Source: Gemmatimonadaceae bacterium
GTDB lineage: Bacteria > Gemmatimonadota > Gemmatimonadetes > Gemmatimonadales > Gemmatimonadaceae
Direction: 5' to 3'
Length of the DNA: 64,000 bases
NCBI GenBank assembly: GCA_019186945.1
Contig: JABAQJ010000001.1
Span: 283,282 to 347,281, forward strand
Shown here: positions 34,090 through 42,978 of the stretch, in pieces
Layout: every line of letters starts with the position of its first letter
Numbering within the stretch: position 1 is the first letter of the stretch
Position numbers and translations under genes: made by a program
Notes under the pieces: generated by a model
What the model was told of the DNA's origin: nothing
Databases searched by the model: none
The model's input: the letters and a program-made list of their open reading frames with translations, nothing else

Positions 34090-36117
34090 TTAGCCGATCA
34101 GCGATCTCGCGCTGGATACCACGTGGTCAGCCGTCAGGCCAAACTCGTCGTAGATTCGCTGGCTTGGCGCCGACGCGCCAAATCGTTCGATCCCGAGCAT
34201 CACGTCGCGTGGGCCAAGAAAGCGATCCCAGGACATTGGGTGTGCTGCTTCGAGCCCCACGCGCGGGATTCCCGGCGGGAGCACCGAGTCGCGATACGCC
34301 GCCGGCTGCGCCAGAAACAGCTCGTGGCTCGCCATGCTGACCACGCGCACCTGCCGATTGTCTTCGTCGTGAAGGCGCCTGCTCGCCTGTACCGCGATCC
34401 CGACCTCCGATCCGCTCGCCATCAGCACGACATCCGGTTCCCCCGATTCGCACTCGACCAGCACATAGCCACCCTTGGCCAGCTCGCTGGCAGGAGCGCG
34501 ACGCGGGTCGGAAATGAAGGGAACCTTCTGGCGCGTCAGCACCAGCGCGACGGGACCGGACGTGTGCTGCACGGCGAAGCGCCATGCTTCGGCCGTCTCC
34601 GCCGCGTCCGCCGGCCGCACCACCGTGAGGTTGGGTATGCATCGCAGCGCCGTGAGGTGCTCGATGGGCTGGTGCGTGGGCCCATCCTCACCCAGGCCGA
34701 TCGAGTCATGGGTGAAGACGTAGATGACGCGGATACCCATCAACGCGGCGAGGCGGATCGCCGGACGCATGTAGTCGCTGAACACGAGAAACGTCCCGCC
34801 ATAGGGTACGACGCCACCGTGGAGCGCGAGCCCGTTGAGCATGGCGCCCATGCCATGCTCGCGAACGCCGAATGCAATGTTGCGGCCGGCGGGATGCTCG
34901 GGAGAAAAGCGCGGGGCATCCTTGATCGTGGTCAGATTCGAGCCGGCGAGGTCGGCGGAGCCGCCGAACAGCTCGGGCACCTTCGCCGCGATCGCGTTGA
35001 CCACGATGCCGGACGCGGCGCGGGTAGCCATGGTCCCGTTCTCCGCCGTGAACGCCGGAATCGCCTTCTGCCACCCGCCGGGAAGGACGCCCTGCATGCG
35101 ACGGCCGAACTCCTTCGCGTCGTCGGGGTGGGCCCTGGCGTATGCGATCAGGTCGCGGCGCCACTGCTCGTGCAACCCCGCCCCACGCTCGCGTGCCAGC
35201 CGCCAGTGATCGAGCGCGTCGCGTGGCACCACGAACGAGTCCGTCCACGGCCACCCAAGCGTCTGCTTTACCAGTGCGACCTCCGCCTCACCCAACGGTT
35301 CGCCGTGCGCCCTGGACGTGTCCTGCCGGTTCGGCGAGCCATAGCCGATGTGCGTCCGGGTGACCACCAGCGTCGGTCGCGCCGTCTCGGCGCGTGCGGT
35401 GGCGACGGCACGATCGATCTCCGACTGGTCGTTCACTTCGTGGATGTGCAACACCTGCCAGCCGTAGGCCTCGAAACGCTTCACCGGATCGTCGGTGAAG
35501 GTGATCGTGGTCGGACCGTCTATCGAGATCCGGTTGTCGTCGTAGAAACCGATCAGCTTCCCGAGCCTGAAGTGACCGGCGAAACTGGCGGCTTCATGCG
35601 AGATCCCTTCCATCAGACATCCGTCGCCACAAATGAAGAACGTGTGATGATCGACGATGGCGTGTCCGTCCTTGTTGAAGCTGGCGGCCAGCTGGGCCTC
35701 GGCCAGCGCCATGCCCACGGCGTTCGCCAGTCCCTGGCCCAGCGGGCCCGTGGTCGTCTCCACGCCAGGGGTGTGCCCGTGCTCCGGATGCCCCGGTGTC
35801 CGACTGCCCCACTGCCGGAAAGCCTTCAGATCATCCATCGTCACGTCGTAGCCGCTCAGATGCAACGCGCCGTAGAGCAACATGGACGCATGCCCGTTGG
35901 AGAGCACGAACCGGTCTCGATTCGGCCAGGTCGGATCGGCAGGGTTGTGACGCAAATGCCTCGTAAACAGCGCGTAAGCCAGGGGCGCGAGGCCCATTGG
36001 CGCGCCCGGGTGGCCGCTGTCCGCCTTCTGCACGCCGTCGATCGCCAGCATACGCAGGGTGTTGATGCACAGGTCGTCAAGCGACATGGCTGTCGTCGGT
36101 ACGGCAGTTCTGGTCAC
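34090..36117 (-). CDS. tkt: Transketolase
   Basis: 675 residues, the usual length. Moves two-carbon units between sugar phosphates in the pentose phosphate pathway, with thiamine diphosphate and Mg. Visible motifs: KADSGHPGAPMG, then GDGCLMEG...NRISIDG (TPP and metal binding), the domain-2 QPIEHLTALR and catalytic Glu region FGVREHGMGA, and a C-terminal domain. Start: GTG 36117 has GAGGG eight bases upstream; ATG 36087 (MSLDDLCIN) is the alternative. It is convergent with the LanC-like gene and divergent from the PAS-GGDEF gene. Confidence 0.95.
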   Translation of the reverse strand: MTRTAVPTTAMSLDDLCINTLRMLAIDGVQKADSGHPGAPMGLAPLAYALFTRHLRHNPADPTWPNRDRFVLSNGHASMLLYGALHLSGYDVTMDDLKAFRQWGSRTPGHPEHGHTPGVETTTGPLGQGLANAVGMALAEAQLAASFNKDGHAIVDHHTFFICGDGCLMEGISHEAASFAGHFRLGKLIGFYDDNRISIDGPTTITFTDDPVKRFEAYGWQVLHIHEVNDQSEIDRAVATARAETARPTLVVTRTHIGYGSPNRQDTSRAHGEPLGEAEVALVKQTLGWPWTDSFVVPRDALDHWRLARERGAGLHEQWRRDLIAYARAHPDDAKEFGRRMQGVLPGGWQKAIPAFTAENGTMATRAASGIVVNAIAAKVPELFGGSADLAGSNLTTIKDAPRFSPEHPAGRNIAFGVREHGMGAMLNGLALHGGVVPYGGTFLVFSDYMRPAIRLAALMGIRVIYVFTHDSIGLGEDGPTHQPIEHLTALRCIPNLTVVRPADAAETAEAWRFAVQHTSGPVALVLTRQKVPFISDPRRAPASELAKGGYVLVECESGEPDVVLMASGSEVGIAVQASRRLHDEDNRQVRVVSMASHELFLAQPAAYRDSVLPPGIPRVGLEAAHPMSWDRFLGPRDVMLGIERFGASAPSQRIYDEFGLTADHVVSSARSLIG

Positions 36118-36504
36118 GGAATAACCCTCGACGGAATGGCGGGACAGCGCTCTGACGCTGTTGGATACATCGCGAAACCTATCTCATGTTGCGATGATGC
36201 TCACGGGGGCGATGACACGGATCCGCGTCGGAGTACGGAGGCGTGGTGAGTGTGGTTGCGCGCCACCTCTCACAAGCCTGCAGATCGGTCATCCTTGCCC
36301 GCGAACCGACGAGACACTGCTCCCGCGCGCGGAAGGCGCCATATTCCGGGATGCGCTCTGCCGGCCATCGCCCCCGGCTCACGGTCTGCGGCGCCGTCGT
36401 CGGGCGGGTCTTCCGGTGCATCGCTGTGGCCGGCCAGGCGGCGTCGCGGCGGAGTTCTGGCACGATCCTGTGAAAGCGGTGAGCGGCGCAAACGGGGGTT
36501 GACC
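36118..36504. other. Divergent promoter region, 387 bases
   Basis: Between tkt (minus) and the GGDEF gene (plus). It must hold both promoters. I could not pick a convincing -10/-35 pair or operator, and see no strong hairpin. Confidence 0.5.
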
Positions 36505-37434
36505 ATGGCGAGTCCAGGACGCTCGGATCCGAGTGAAGGCCGTCCGCGATACCGCACGCTGGACGATCCGTCGACGGCGCGGGAGTTTCTGCGCAAGGTC
36601 GGCGAAGGCGTGTACATCAGTGATCTCGCCGGCCGGATCCTCGACGCTAATCCCGCGTTTCTCGACATCTTCGGCGTCGCCTCGCTGGACGAGCTCGCAT
36701 CGGCTGACGTCGTGTCGTATCTGGCGGATCCGGACCGCCGTCGGTTGGAGCTGGCGATGCTCGAACGCGACGGTGCGGTCAAGGACTTCGAGCTTGAGAT
36801 CGTGAGGCCCGACGGTCAGCGACGGTTCGTGCGCGATACCATGTTCGGCGTGCGCGACACCGACACTGGCGAACTCTACATGCACGGCGTGCTGGTGGAC
36901 ATCACGCGCGCCAAGGAAATGGAAGCGCAGCTGCACGAGCAGCTGATCCGCGATGCGCTGACGGGCCTCTACAACCGTCGCTTCCTGTTCGACCTGGCCG
37001 CGAGCATGAAGGCGGACGGTACATCGCGCTGGGGGTGCATCTTCATCGACATCGACCGGTTCAAGCTCTACAACGACACGTACGGGCACGCCAGCGGCGA
37101 CAGTATCCTGAAGCGCATCGCCCGGTTTCTTATCCGGCAGGTTCGAGCCGAAGAACCGGTCATCCGCCTTGGCGGCGACGAGTTCCTCGTGGTGCTGATC
37201 GGCGAGAACGCGAGCCGGACGGAGACGGTGGCGACGCGCCTGCGGAACGCGGCTGCGCGAAACGCACCGGTTGCGTTCTCGCTTGGCTGGGCCGAGCGAC
37301 TGGACGACGAGGATTTCGAGACGACGGTCGACCGGGCCGACAAGAACCTGATTGGCGTGAGAGTACTTGCCCGATCGGGCGATTGGCCCAATCTGCCGTC
37401 CGAGATGGAGCGTCGGAAAGACAGGCCGCGGTAG
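36505..37434 (+). CDS. PAS-GGDEF diguanylate cyclase
   Basis: 309 residues, no membrane segment. Residues ~25-140 form a PAS sensor (GVYISDLAGRILDANPAFLDIFG), followed by DALTGLYNRRFLFD and the GGDEF domain with an intact RLGGDEF (residues 223-227). It should make cyclic di-GMP from GTP. The I-site RxxD, five residues before GGDEF, reads RAEE, so product feedback inhibition is probably weak or lost. No EAL domain is present. The gene is divergent from tkt. Confidence 0.9.
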   Translation: MASPGRSDPSEGRPRYRTLDDPSTAREFLRKVGEGVYISDLAGRILDANPAFLDIFGVASLDELASADVVSYLADPDRRRLELAMLERDGAVKDFELEIVRPDGQRRFVRDTMFGVRDTDTGELYMHGVLVDITRAKEMEAQLHEQLIRDALTGLYNRRFLFDLAASMKADGTSRWGCIFIDIDRFKLYNDTYGHASGDSILKRIARFLIRQVRAEEPVIRLGGDEFLVVLIGENASRTETVATRLRNAAARNAPVAFSLGWAERLDDEDFETTVDRADKNLIGVRVLARSGDWPNLPSEMERRKDRPR

Positions 37435-37643
37435 GCGAACGATCACGACCTCGTCACGCGGTCCGGGCATGCCGCCGCGGATTCGCAGCTGATAGAGGTA
37501 GCGGCCTCGCACAAGCATGCTACGGCGCCCCTGTCGATCGACACGTGAAACCGGCCCGCCTTTCCGCCGCTGGTTTCGCCCCACCGTGTGCAAACCGCGT
37601 GGCCTTCTGACGTCTCCATGCACCACTCCGCAAGGATTCCGTC

Positions 37644-39938
37644 ATGCGAAGCCGTACCCGCCTCAGCCTCGTTGCCATCCATCTGCTGCTTCCGATCGCC
37701 CTGCAGGCACAGGGCTGGATCATTCCCAGACCCTGCGACCCGACGCCACCACCAGCTTGTCGCGGCGCCGAGTGCGACGATGCACGACGACACCCGCCGC
37801 CATGCGGACCAGTGAATCGCATCACCCGCACGTCGAACGAAGTGCGCGCCGAGCTCGTCGGTCGCGCCGTTCGGTTCGAAGTGAGCGAGACGTTCCTCAA
37901 CCGCGGCTCCACGGTCGGCGAAGCTGACTACGTCTTTCCCCTGCCTGCCGGAGCCGCATTCGAATCGCTGCAGCTTTCGATCAACGGGGAAATGGTTTCC
38001 GGCGAGACCTTGGCGGCGGATCGCGCGCGACACATCTACGAAGACATCGTCCGGCGGATGCGCGATCCCGCCCTCGTCGAATGGATGGGATCCGGTATGC
38101 TCCGCACCCGCATCTTCCCCATCCAGCCTGGCGAGACGAAGCGCGTCGTCGTCCGCTTCCAGGCGCTGGCACGGCGAGACGGCAACGCCATTCGTGTCGA
38201 CTATGCACGGGGCTCCGCGCCAAAGGGGAGCGCCGGTCCGTCGATGACTCCCGTCACGATGCGTGACGACACGCATCCGGGCGAGAGCGGCCGCCTCTTC
38301 ACTCTCACCTACCCAACATCCACCGACTACGCCTCGGCGTACTCGCCGACCCACACGTTGCGCAGCCGCGTGCGCGCCGGGCGACACATCGTCACCGCGG
38401 AAGGGGACGCGCCAGCGCTGACCATCCTGTTACCGCTCCGTCAGCCCACGGCCACGTCGATCTCGGTCCTCGCGAACCGGCCTGATCGCGACGAAAGCGG
38501 CTACGCGCTGATCGCGGTCACACCGCCAGCCGCACAAGGGCGAACCACACCGCGTGACGTCACCTTCGTCGTCGATGTCTCCGGCTCCATGCGTGGCGAC
38601 AAGCTGCGCCAGGCGAAGGCGGCGGGCCGGCAGCTGCTCTCCTCGTTAGGTCGCATCGATCGGTTCCGTCTCATCGACTTCTCGACCGACGTCCGCGAGT
38701 TCCGCGAGGGCTGGACGCCGGCGACGGACGCCAGTATCGCCGCGGCCCTGCGATATCTCGAGAACCTCGTCGCAGAGGGGTCGACGAACATCTCCGGAGC
38801 GCTGGAAGAAGCCCTGGATAGCCATACTATCGACGGACGCCTTCCCCTCGTCGTCTTCGTCACCGATGGCGAACCGACGGTCGGCGAGCGATCGCCCGAG
38901 TCGATCGCGGCACGCGTGGCCCGCCTGCGAGGTGACACCCGGCTCTTCACGGTCGGCGTCAGTGCCGACGTCAACACGACGCTGGTCGAACAGCTGGCGC
39001 TCGAGGGACGCGGCACAGCGCACTTCGTCCGGCCTGGCGAGTCGGTCGAGCAGGCGGTCTCGCTCCTCGCCACTCGACTCGCGAGTCCCGTCATCACGGA
39101 CGTCCGCGTGCGAGCCGACGGAGTGACTCTCCGGCAGTTGCAGCCGCAGCTTCCGGTCGACCTCTACGCCGGGCAGGACCTGATCCTGCTGGCCCGCTAT
39201 GTCGGGAGCGGGGAGGCGACCATCCGCCTCGACGGCCGAACCGTGGATGGACCGGTCCATTGGACGACGCGCGTCGCGTTCCCGGCGCAAGAGCGTGACA
39301 ATCCCTTCGTCGGCCGGCTGTGGGCAGCTCAGCGTATCGGCTGGCTGACGGCCGAGAAGCGACGCGGCGGCGGGACGGCGGAACTGGACCACGAGATACG
39401 ATCGTTAGGTGAACGGTTCGGTATCCCTACCGAGTTCTCGTCATACCTCGTCGTCGAGCCGGGCATGCAACTGACCGGCGTGCGGGGCGGCGTCCGGCGC
39501 AAGGCAGATGGTTCCGCGGCGGACATCGCTCCGGCGCCGGCCATGTCCGGAGAGCAGGCGGGCCGGCTATCGGAGTTGCGTTTCGAGGCAGCGAAGGCGG
39601 CGTCCGCGCAACGCGCGGCGACTAACACCGCGGTGCTCGACTCCTTGAGTGGAGCGTCCGAACGCGACGCAGTCCGACGCATCGGAGCGCGCGTCTTCTA
39701 CCTGAGGGACGGCACGTGGACTGACGCTCGCTATGTTCCTTCCATGCGTTCGGTTCGCGTCAAGGCGTTCTCGCCGCTGTATTTCGAGCTGGTGCGACGG
39801 CTGGTTGGACTTGGAGATGCCCTCGTAGTCGGCGAACGGGCGGTCGTTGCAGGTCGCGCCATTGCGGTCGTTGTCGCAGCCGACGGTAAGGAGCGGCTGG
39901 ATGACCGCGACCTTACCGAGCTGGCCACGCTCTGGTGA
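37644..39938 (+). CDS. VIT and von Willebrand factor A domain protein, exported
   Basis: 764 residues with a signal peptide (to about residue 23). A VIT domain at residues ~60-200 (FEVSETFLNRGSTVGEADYV, FPLPAGAAFESL) is followed by a vWA domain with an intact metal-ion adhesion site D311-V-S-G-S315, as in inter-alpha-trypsin-like proteins. The C-terminal ~150 residues are beta-rich. Such proteins act in the periplasm or cell surface as binding modules. Its 3' end overlaps by 38 bases the start of an ECF sigma factor gene, and an anti-sigma gene follows, so the three form one unit: the vWA protein may take part in signalling to the sigma pair. Confidence 0.85.
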   Translation: MRSRTRLSLVAIHLLLPIALQAQGWIIPRPCDPTPPPACRGAECDDARRHPPPCGPVNRITRTSNEVRAELVGRAVRFEVSETFLNRGSTVGEADYVFPLPAGAAFESLQLSINGEMVSGETLAADRARHIYEDIVRRMRDPALVEWMGSGMLRTRIFPIQPGETKRVVVRFQALARRDGNAIRVDYARGSAPKGSAGPSMTPVTMRDDTHPGESGRLFTLTYPTSTDYASAYSPTHTLRSRVRAGRHIVTAEGDAPALTILLPLRQPTATSISVLANRPDRDESGYALIAVTPPAAQGRTTPRDVTFVVDVSGSMRGDKLRQAKAAGRQLLSSLGRIDRFRLIDFSTDVREFREGWTPATDASIAAALRYLENLVAEGSTNISGALEEALDSHTIDGRLPLVVFVTDGEPTVGERSPESIAARVARLRGDTRLFTVGVSADVNTTLVEQLALEGRGTAHFVRPGESVEQAVSLLATRLASPVITDVRVRADGVTLRQLQPQLPVDLYAGQDLILLARYVGSGEATIRLDGRTVDGPVHWTTRVAFPAQERDNPFVGRLWAAQRIGWLTAEKRRGGGTAELDHEIRSLGERFGIPTEFSSYLVVEPGMQLTGVRGGVRRKADGSAADIAPAPAMSGEQAGRLSELRFEAAKAASAQRAATNTAVLDSLSGASERDAVRRIGARVFYLRDGTWTDARYVPSMRSVRVKAFSPLYFELVRRLVGLGDALVVGERAVVAGRAIAVVVAADGKERLDDRDLTELATLW

Positions 39939-40473
39939 ACACTTGGACGACGCCGAACTCGAACGACTCTTTCGGACCTACCACGTGGCGCTCGTCAGGT
40001 ATCTCACTCGCCGCCTGGGGGACCGCGACTGGGCTGAGGAGATCGCGCAGGAGACGTTCCTGCGCGCCCTCCGCCAGGACACCCTCACCAGCGAACGGTC
40101 GTGGCTCTTTGCCGTGGCAACGAATCTCGTGCGCGACGAAGCAAGAAAGCAGGAGCGTCGCCGGCGGCATCTGGAGTTGCTGGCGGCGGAGGCCCGGCAG
40201 GACCAGACGGAGCCGGCGATCGCCTCGATCGAGCGGGTGCATGAGGCGGCGATGGCGCGGAAGGCGGTCGAAGCGCTAGCCGAACGCGACCGGCTCGCCC
40301 TGCTCATGAAGGAGGAAGGGCTCAACTATCAGGAAATCGCAGACGCGTTGGGTCTGTCGGTGGGATCGATCGGCACCACGCTTGCCCGGGCACGACGCCG
40401 GCTTGCGGAGACGTATGAGGCGTTGCAGGCGGCGGATCGGCCGCGCGCCGGAGGAAGTAATGGCACATCCTGA
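39901..40473 (+). CDS. ECF-type RNA polymerase sigma factor
   Basis: 190 residues. Region 2 (RTYHVALVRYLTRRLGDRDWAEEIAQETFLRAL) and region 4 (NYQEIADALGLSVGSIGTTLARARRRL) are typical of sigma-70 ECF. AAGGAGC lies eight bases before the ATG at 39901, inside the 3' end of the vWA gene, so the genes overlap by 38 bases in different frames. The stop overlaps the anti-sigma start by 14 bases. Directs RNA polymerase to its own regulon; targets unknown. Confidence 0.9.
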   Translation: MTATLPSWPRSGEHLDDAELERLFRTYHVALVRYLTRRLGDRDWAEEIAQETFLRALRQDTLTSERSWLFAVATNLVRDEARKQERRRRHLELLAAEARQDQTEPAIASIERVHEAAMARKAVEALAERDRLALLMKEEGLNYQEIADALGLSVGSIGTTLARARRRLAETYEALQAADRPRAGGSNGTS

Positions 40474-41551
40474 CGAAGGCGCCATCCACGCGTGGCTGGA
40501 CGGCGCGCTGTCCGATGAAGATGGACAGGACATCGAACGACACCTTGCCGACTGCCCCGCGTGCTCGGCGACGGTGGCGGAGGCCCGCGGCCTGATTGCC
40601 ATGGCCTCTCGCGTGCTGACCGCGCTCGACGACGTGCCGGGCGGCGTTGTGCCTGCAGCTGCCGGCCCTGGCGCAACGAATCGCGATCGATTGGCAGAGT
40701 TGCGAGCAAGGCAACAGGCGGCCGTGAAGCGCCGGTCGTGGTGGCGCCGCCCGGGCGCGCTCGCGGCGGCAGCGATCGTGTTCGTCGCCGCGGGTACCAC
40801 GGTCGTGGCGCGGAACGCGATCTGGCCGACGAGCCGCACGTCGATGGAGACCACGGCATCGATCGAACCTGCCAAAGCGCTTCCCGCCGCCGACTCGACG
40901 TTCGCCGCCACCATGCCGGCGGCAACCTCGCCCGCACCGGCCCCGGGGGGAGGAGAGCCCCCTCGCAGCGAAAAAGCCGAAAGGGCGAAGCGATCGCTCC
41001 CCAGCGCTGTCGCCGCGTCACCGCCAGCACCAACCCCGGTGCCGCCAGTTCGTGCCGATAGCTCCACGATGGCGGCCGAACGGATAGCTACCGCTGGCGC
41101 ACGGTCGAGCGAGGCCCGGTCCGATGCCGCTACGCTCCGAGCCGCCGCACCTGCGGACGTTTCGACGCCGGATGCAGCGACGGTAATCACCCTTGCAGGA
41201 TGTTACGCGATCCGACTCGTTGCAGTTGGCGGTCAACCGATGGCGATCGCGACGACCCGGTTGCCGACGCACGTTGCCCTGGATAGCACCCGTGCCGGGG
41301 CTGCCGGAGAGGTCGCGTACGAGGCACGGGATCTGTCGCCCGAAGGGGAACGCGCGCCGGGCACCTATCGCTGGCGTCCGACCGGGACGACATCGTTCGA
41401 GTTCATTGTACTCAGGAACGGCTCGATGACGCGTCTGGCGGCGGTCAGCGCCGACCAGTCGCCCGAGCGTCGTCCTTCAACGCCGACTCCAGCGGAGGCG
41501 CCGGTGACGCTCGTCGCAACCCGGGAGGTTTGTCGACAGGCACAGCCGTAG
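40460..41551 (+). CDS. Membrane anti-sigma factor with zinc-binding N-terminus
   Basis: 363 residues. The N-terminus has H-x3-C-x2-C (HLADCPAC), the zinc-binding anti-sigma pattern that holds the cognate ECF sigma. One membrane helix lies near residues 98-118. The periplasmic region is a long Ala/Ser/Pro/Thr-rich linker and a small C-terminal domain (CYAIRLVAVGG ...). GAGGAAG precedes the ATG. It overlaps the sigma gene and presumably inhibits it until an envelope signal is sensed. Confidence 0.85.
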   Translation: MAHPDEGAIHAWLDGALSDEDGQDIERHLADCPACSATVAEARGLIAMASRVLTALDDVPGGVVPAAAGPGATNRDRLAELRARQQAAVKRRSWWRRPGALAAAAIVFVAAGTTVVARNAIWPTSRTSMETTASIEPAKALPAADSTFAATMPAATSPAPAPGGGEPPRSEKAERAKRSLPSAVAASPPAPTPVPPVRADSSTMAAERIATAGARSSEARSDAATLRAAAPADVSTPDAATVITLAGCYAIRLVAVGGQPMAIATTRLPTHVALDSTRAGAAGEVAYEARDLSPEGERAPGTYRWRPTGTTSFEFIVLRNGSMTRLAAVSADQSPERRPSTPTPAEAPVTLVATREVCRQAQP

Positions 41552-41622
41552 CCTTTCTTCGGCGCCGCATCGGCGGTTCCCGCGACGGCCCCGTGGCTTC
41601 ACGGCACGCCTCGCTTCGGATG

Positions 41623-42660
41623 TCACGGCGTGCCAGCCGGGTCGTCGAATTCGTTCGCGTCTGGCTCCATCGTCACTGCTCCTGGGCGCAAGGCCCGCAT
41701 CACCGTCCTGCCGGCGGACATCGCACCGAACGCGACGTACGCATAGAAAGTGTATACGCGCCACCAGATCAGCGAAGATGCGATCAGCTGAACAGGGATG
41801 TGGCCGGCCAGCGCTGCCTGGAAGCTCATCTCGACGACGCCACCGCCAGCGGGTGCCGGCGCCGCCGAGCTGCCGTACAGGAGCACCATCGGCCATACGA
41901 GCAACGGGGCCACGGGCGGACGATCGCCATAGGCGAACACCAGGATTGGCAGCACGAGAAGTCGCGCGAACACATGGGTGACTGACACGAAATACGCTGC
42001 CAGGATGAATGCCGGACGCGCACGAACCAGTCCTTCCACACTAACCTTGACGTGGCGCAGCGTCGTCTGGACGCGGTGCCACATCGTAGCGGAAAGGCGC
42101 AGGCGGGTGGCCCATGCGGGCGCCGGGCCGCTGGTATTGCGGCGCGACAGGATGAACAGCACCGCCGTGATGGCAAGCATCGTGGTGGCGTAGGCGCCCA
42201 CGATCGAGAGCAGCGCCGTCATCAGAGAACCGGATCGTTCGAGCGTCAGGTAGAAGACCACCGCGATGGTAAGCAGGGACATCAGTTCCAGCGCGAGTTC
42301 CAGGAAGAGGACGGCGAGGATCTGAGCCGCCGGGTAACCCGCCTCCTTGAGGACCAGGAATCGCGCTGGCTCCGCCCCGGTCTTCGATGGTGTGATCGCG
42401 GCGGCGAAATCGCCGCCCAGGCCCATCCGGAGCGCTGTCCCGAACTCCACGATGGCGCCAACGGCCCGTCCGCTGAGCTGCACCTTGAACGTTCTCAGCG
42501 TCAGGTCCGCGGCAACGATCGCCAACGCCCCCAGGTGCGCCCAGAACGGAAGACCGAGCGGGGCCCCATCTTCCGGCCAACCGGACACCACGACGTAGAT
42601 CGAGGCGCCAAACGATGTCGCGAACGAAAGGATGGTCAGCAGCCAGCGAAGCGGGGTCAC
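41623..42660 (-). CDS. Flippase-like membrane protein (lysylphosphatidylglycerol synthase TM family)
   Basis: 345 residues, GTG start, about eight membrane helices. The sequence has the layout of the UPF0104/lysylphosphatidylglycerol synthase transmembrane domain, without the cytoplasmic aminoacyl-transferase part: SKTGAEPARFLVLKEAG lies in the conserved first half, and SSAAPAPAGGGVVEMSF near the last helices is a family mark. Such stand-alone proteins are thought to flip or translocate lipids or lipid-linked sugars; the substrate is not clear. Its C-terminal Asp-rich tail is cytoplasmic. It is convergent with the anti-sigma gene. Confidence 0.8.
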   Translation of the reverse strand: MTPLRWLLTILSFATSFGASIYVVVSGWPEDGAPLGLPFWAHLGALAIVAADLTLRTFKVQLSGRAVGAIVEFGTALRMGLGGDFAAAITPSKTGAEPARFLVLKEAGYPAAQILAVLFLELALELMSLLTIAVVFYLTLERSGSLMTALLSIVGAYATTMLAITAVLFILSRRNTSGPAPAWATRLRLSATMWHRVQTTLRHVKVSVEGLVRARPAFILAAYFVSVTHVFARLLVLPILVFAYGDRPPVAPLLVWPMVLLYGSSAAPAPAGGGVVEMSFQAALAGHIPVQLIASSLIWWRVYTFYAYVAFGAMSAGRTVMRALRPGAVTMEPDANEFDDPAGTP

Positions 42661-42978
42661 GCGCGGATCCGGAGTCCGGGATCCACAGCCACCATGCCTA
42701 ACGACATCGTGCCCGGCCAGCGCTGCCCGCTACCCCGGATCGGGATGCCTGGCTGCGTTGCAGGTGTGTCCCTTCCGGCCGCGGGACGGGATTCAGGGGC
42801 GTGATCGGGACCATCCGTCAGGAGATCGCGAGGTGGAGGCGTGCGGAATGTCGCTCGCCGTTCGCCCGAGCGCACGAACAATCATGTGGAGCGGTAACGT
42901 CCGCGGCCAGTGAAGGGCGCGATACCGCTGCTTGCAAATGCGCCGAGCGCGCAGCGGCGGCGATGTCGCCGGCGCCGC
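42661..42978. other. Noncoding gap, 318 bases
   Basis: Between the flippase-like start and the receptor stop, both on the minus strand. It holds one CGTTAGG(C/T)-type octamer (42696-42703, minus orientation). Nothing else is recognised; the flippase promoter should lie here. Confidence 0.5.

Noticed and set aside
34090..36117. A second transketolase-like or dxs gene
   Set aside because: The domain order and motif set fit transketolase; no DXS-specific features.
33235..36249. Very long plus-strand frame (1004 codons) across the LanC-like and transketolase genes
   Set aside because: It is antisense to transketolase and out of frame with the LanC-like gene; a GC-rich shadow with no domain.
37550..37590. 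Riboswitch-like GAAACC...GGTTTC pairing before the vWA gene
   Set aside because: Six-base stem with a long loop; no conserved riboswitch core recognised.
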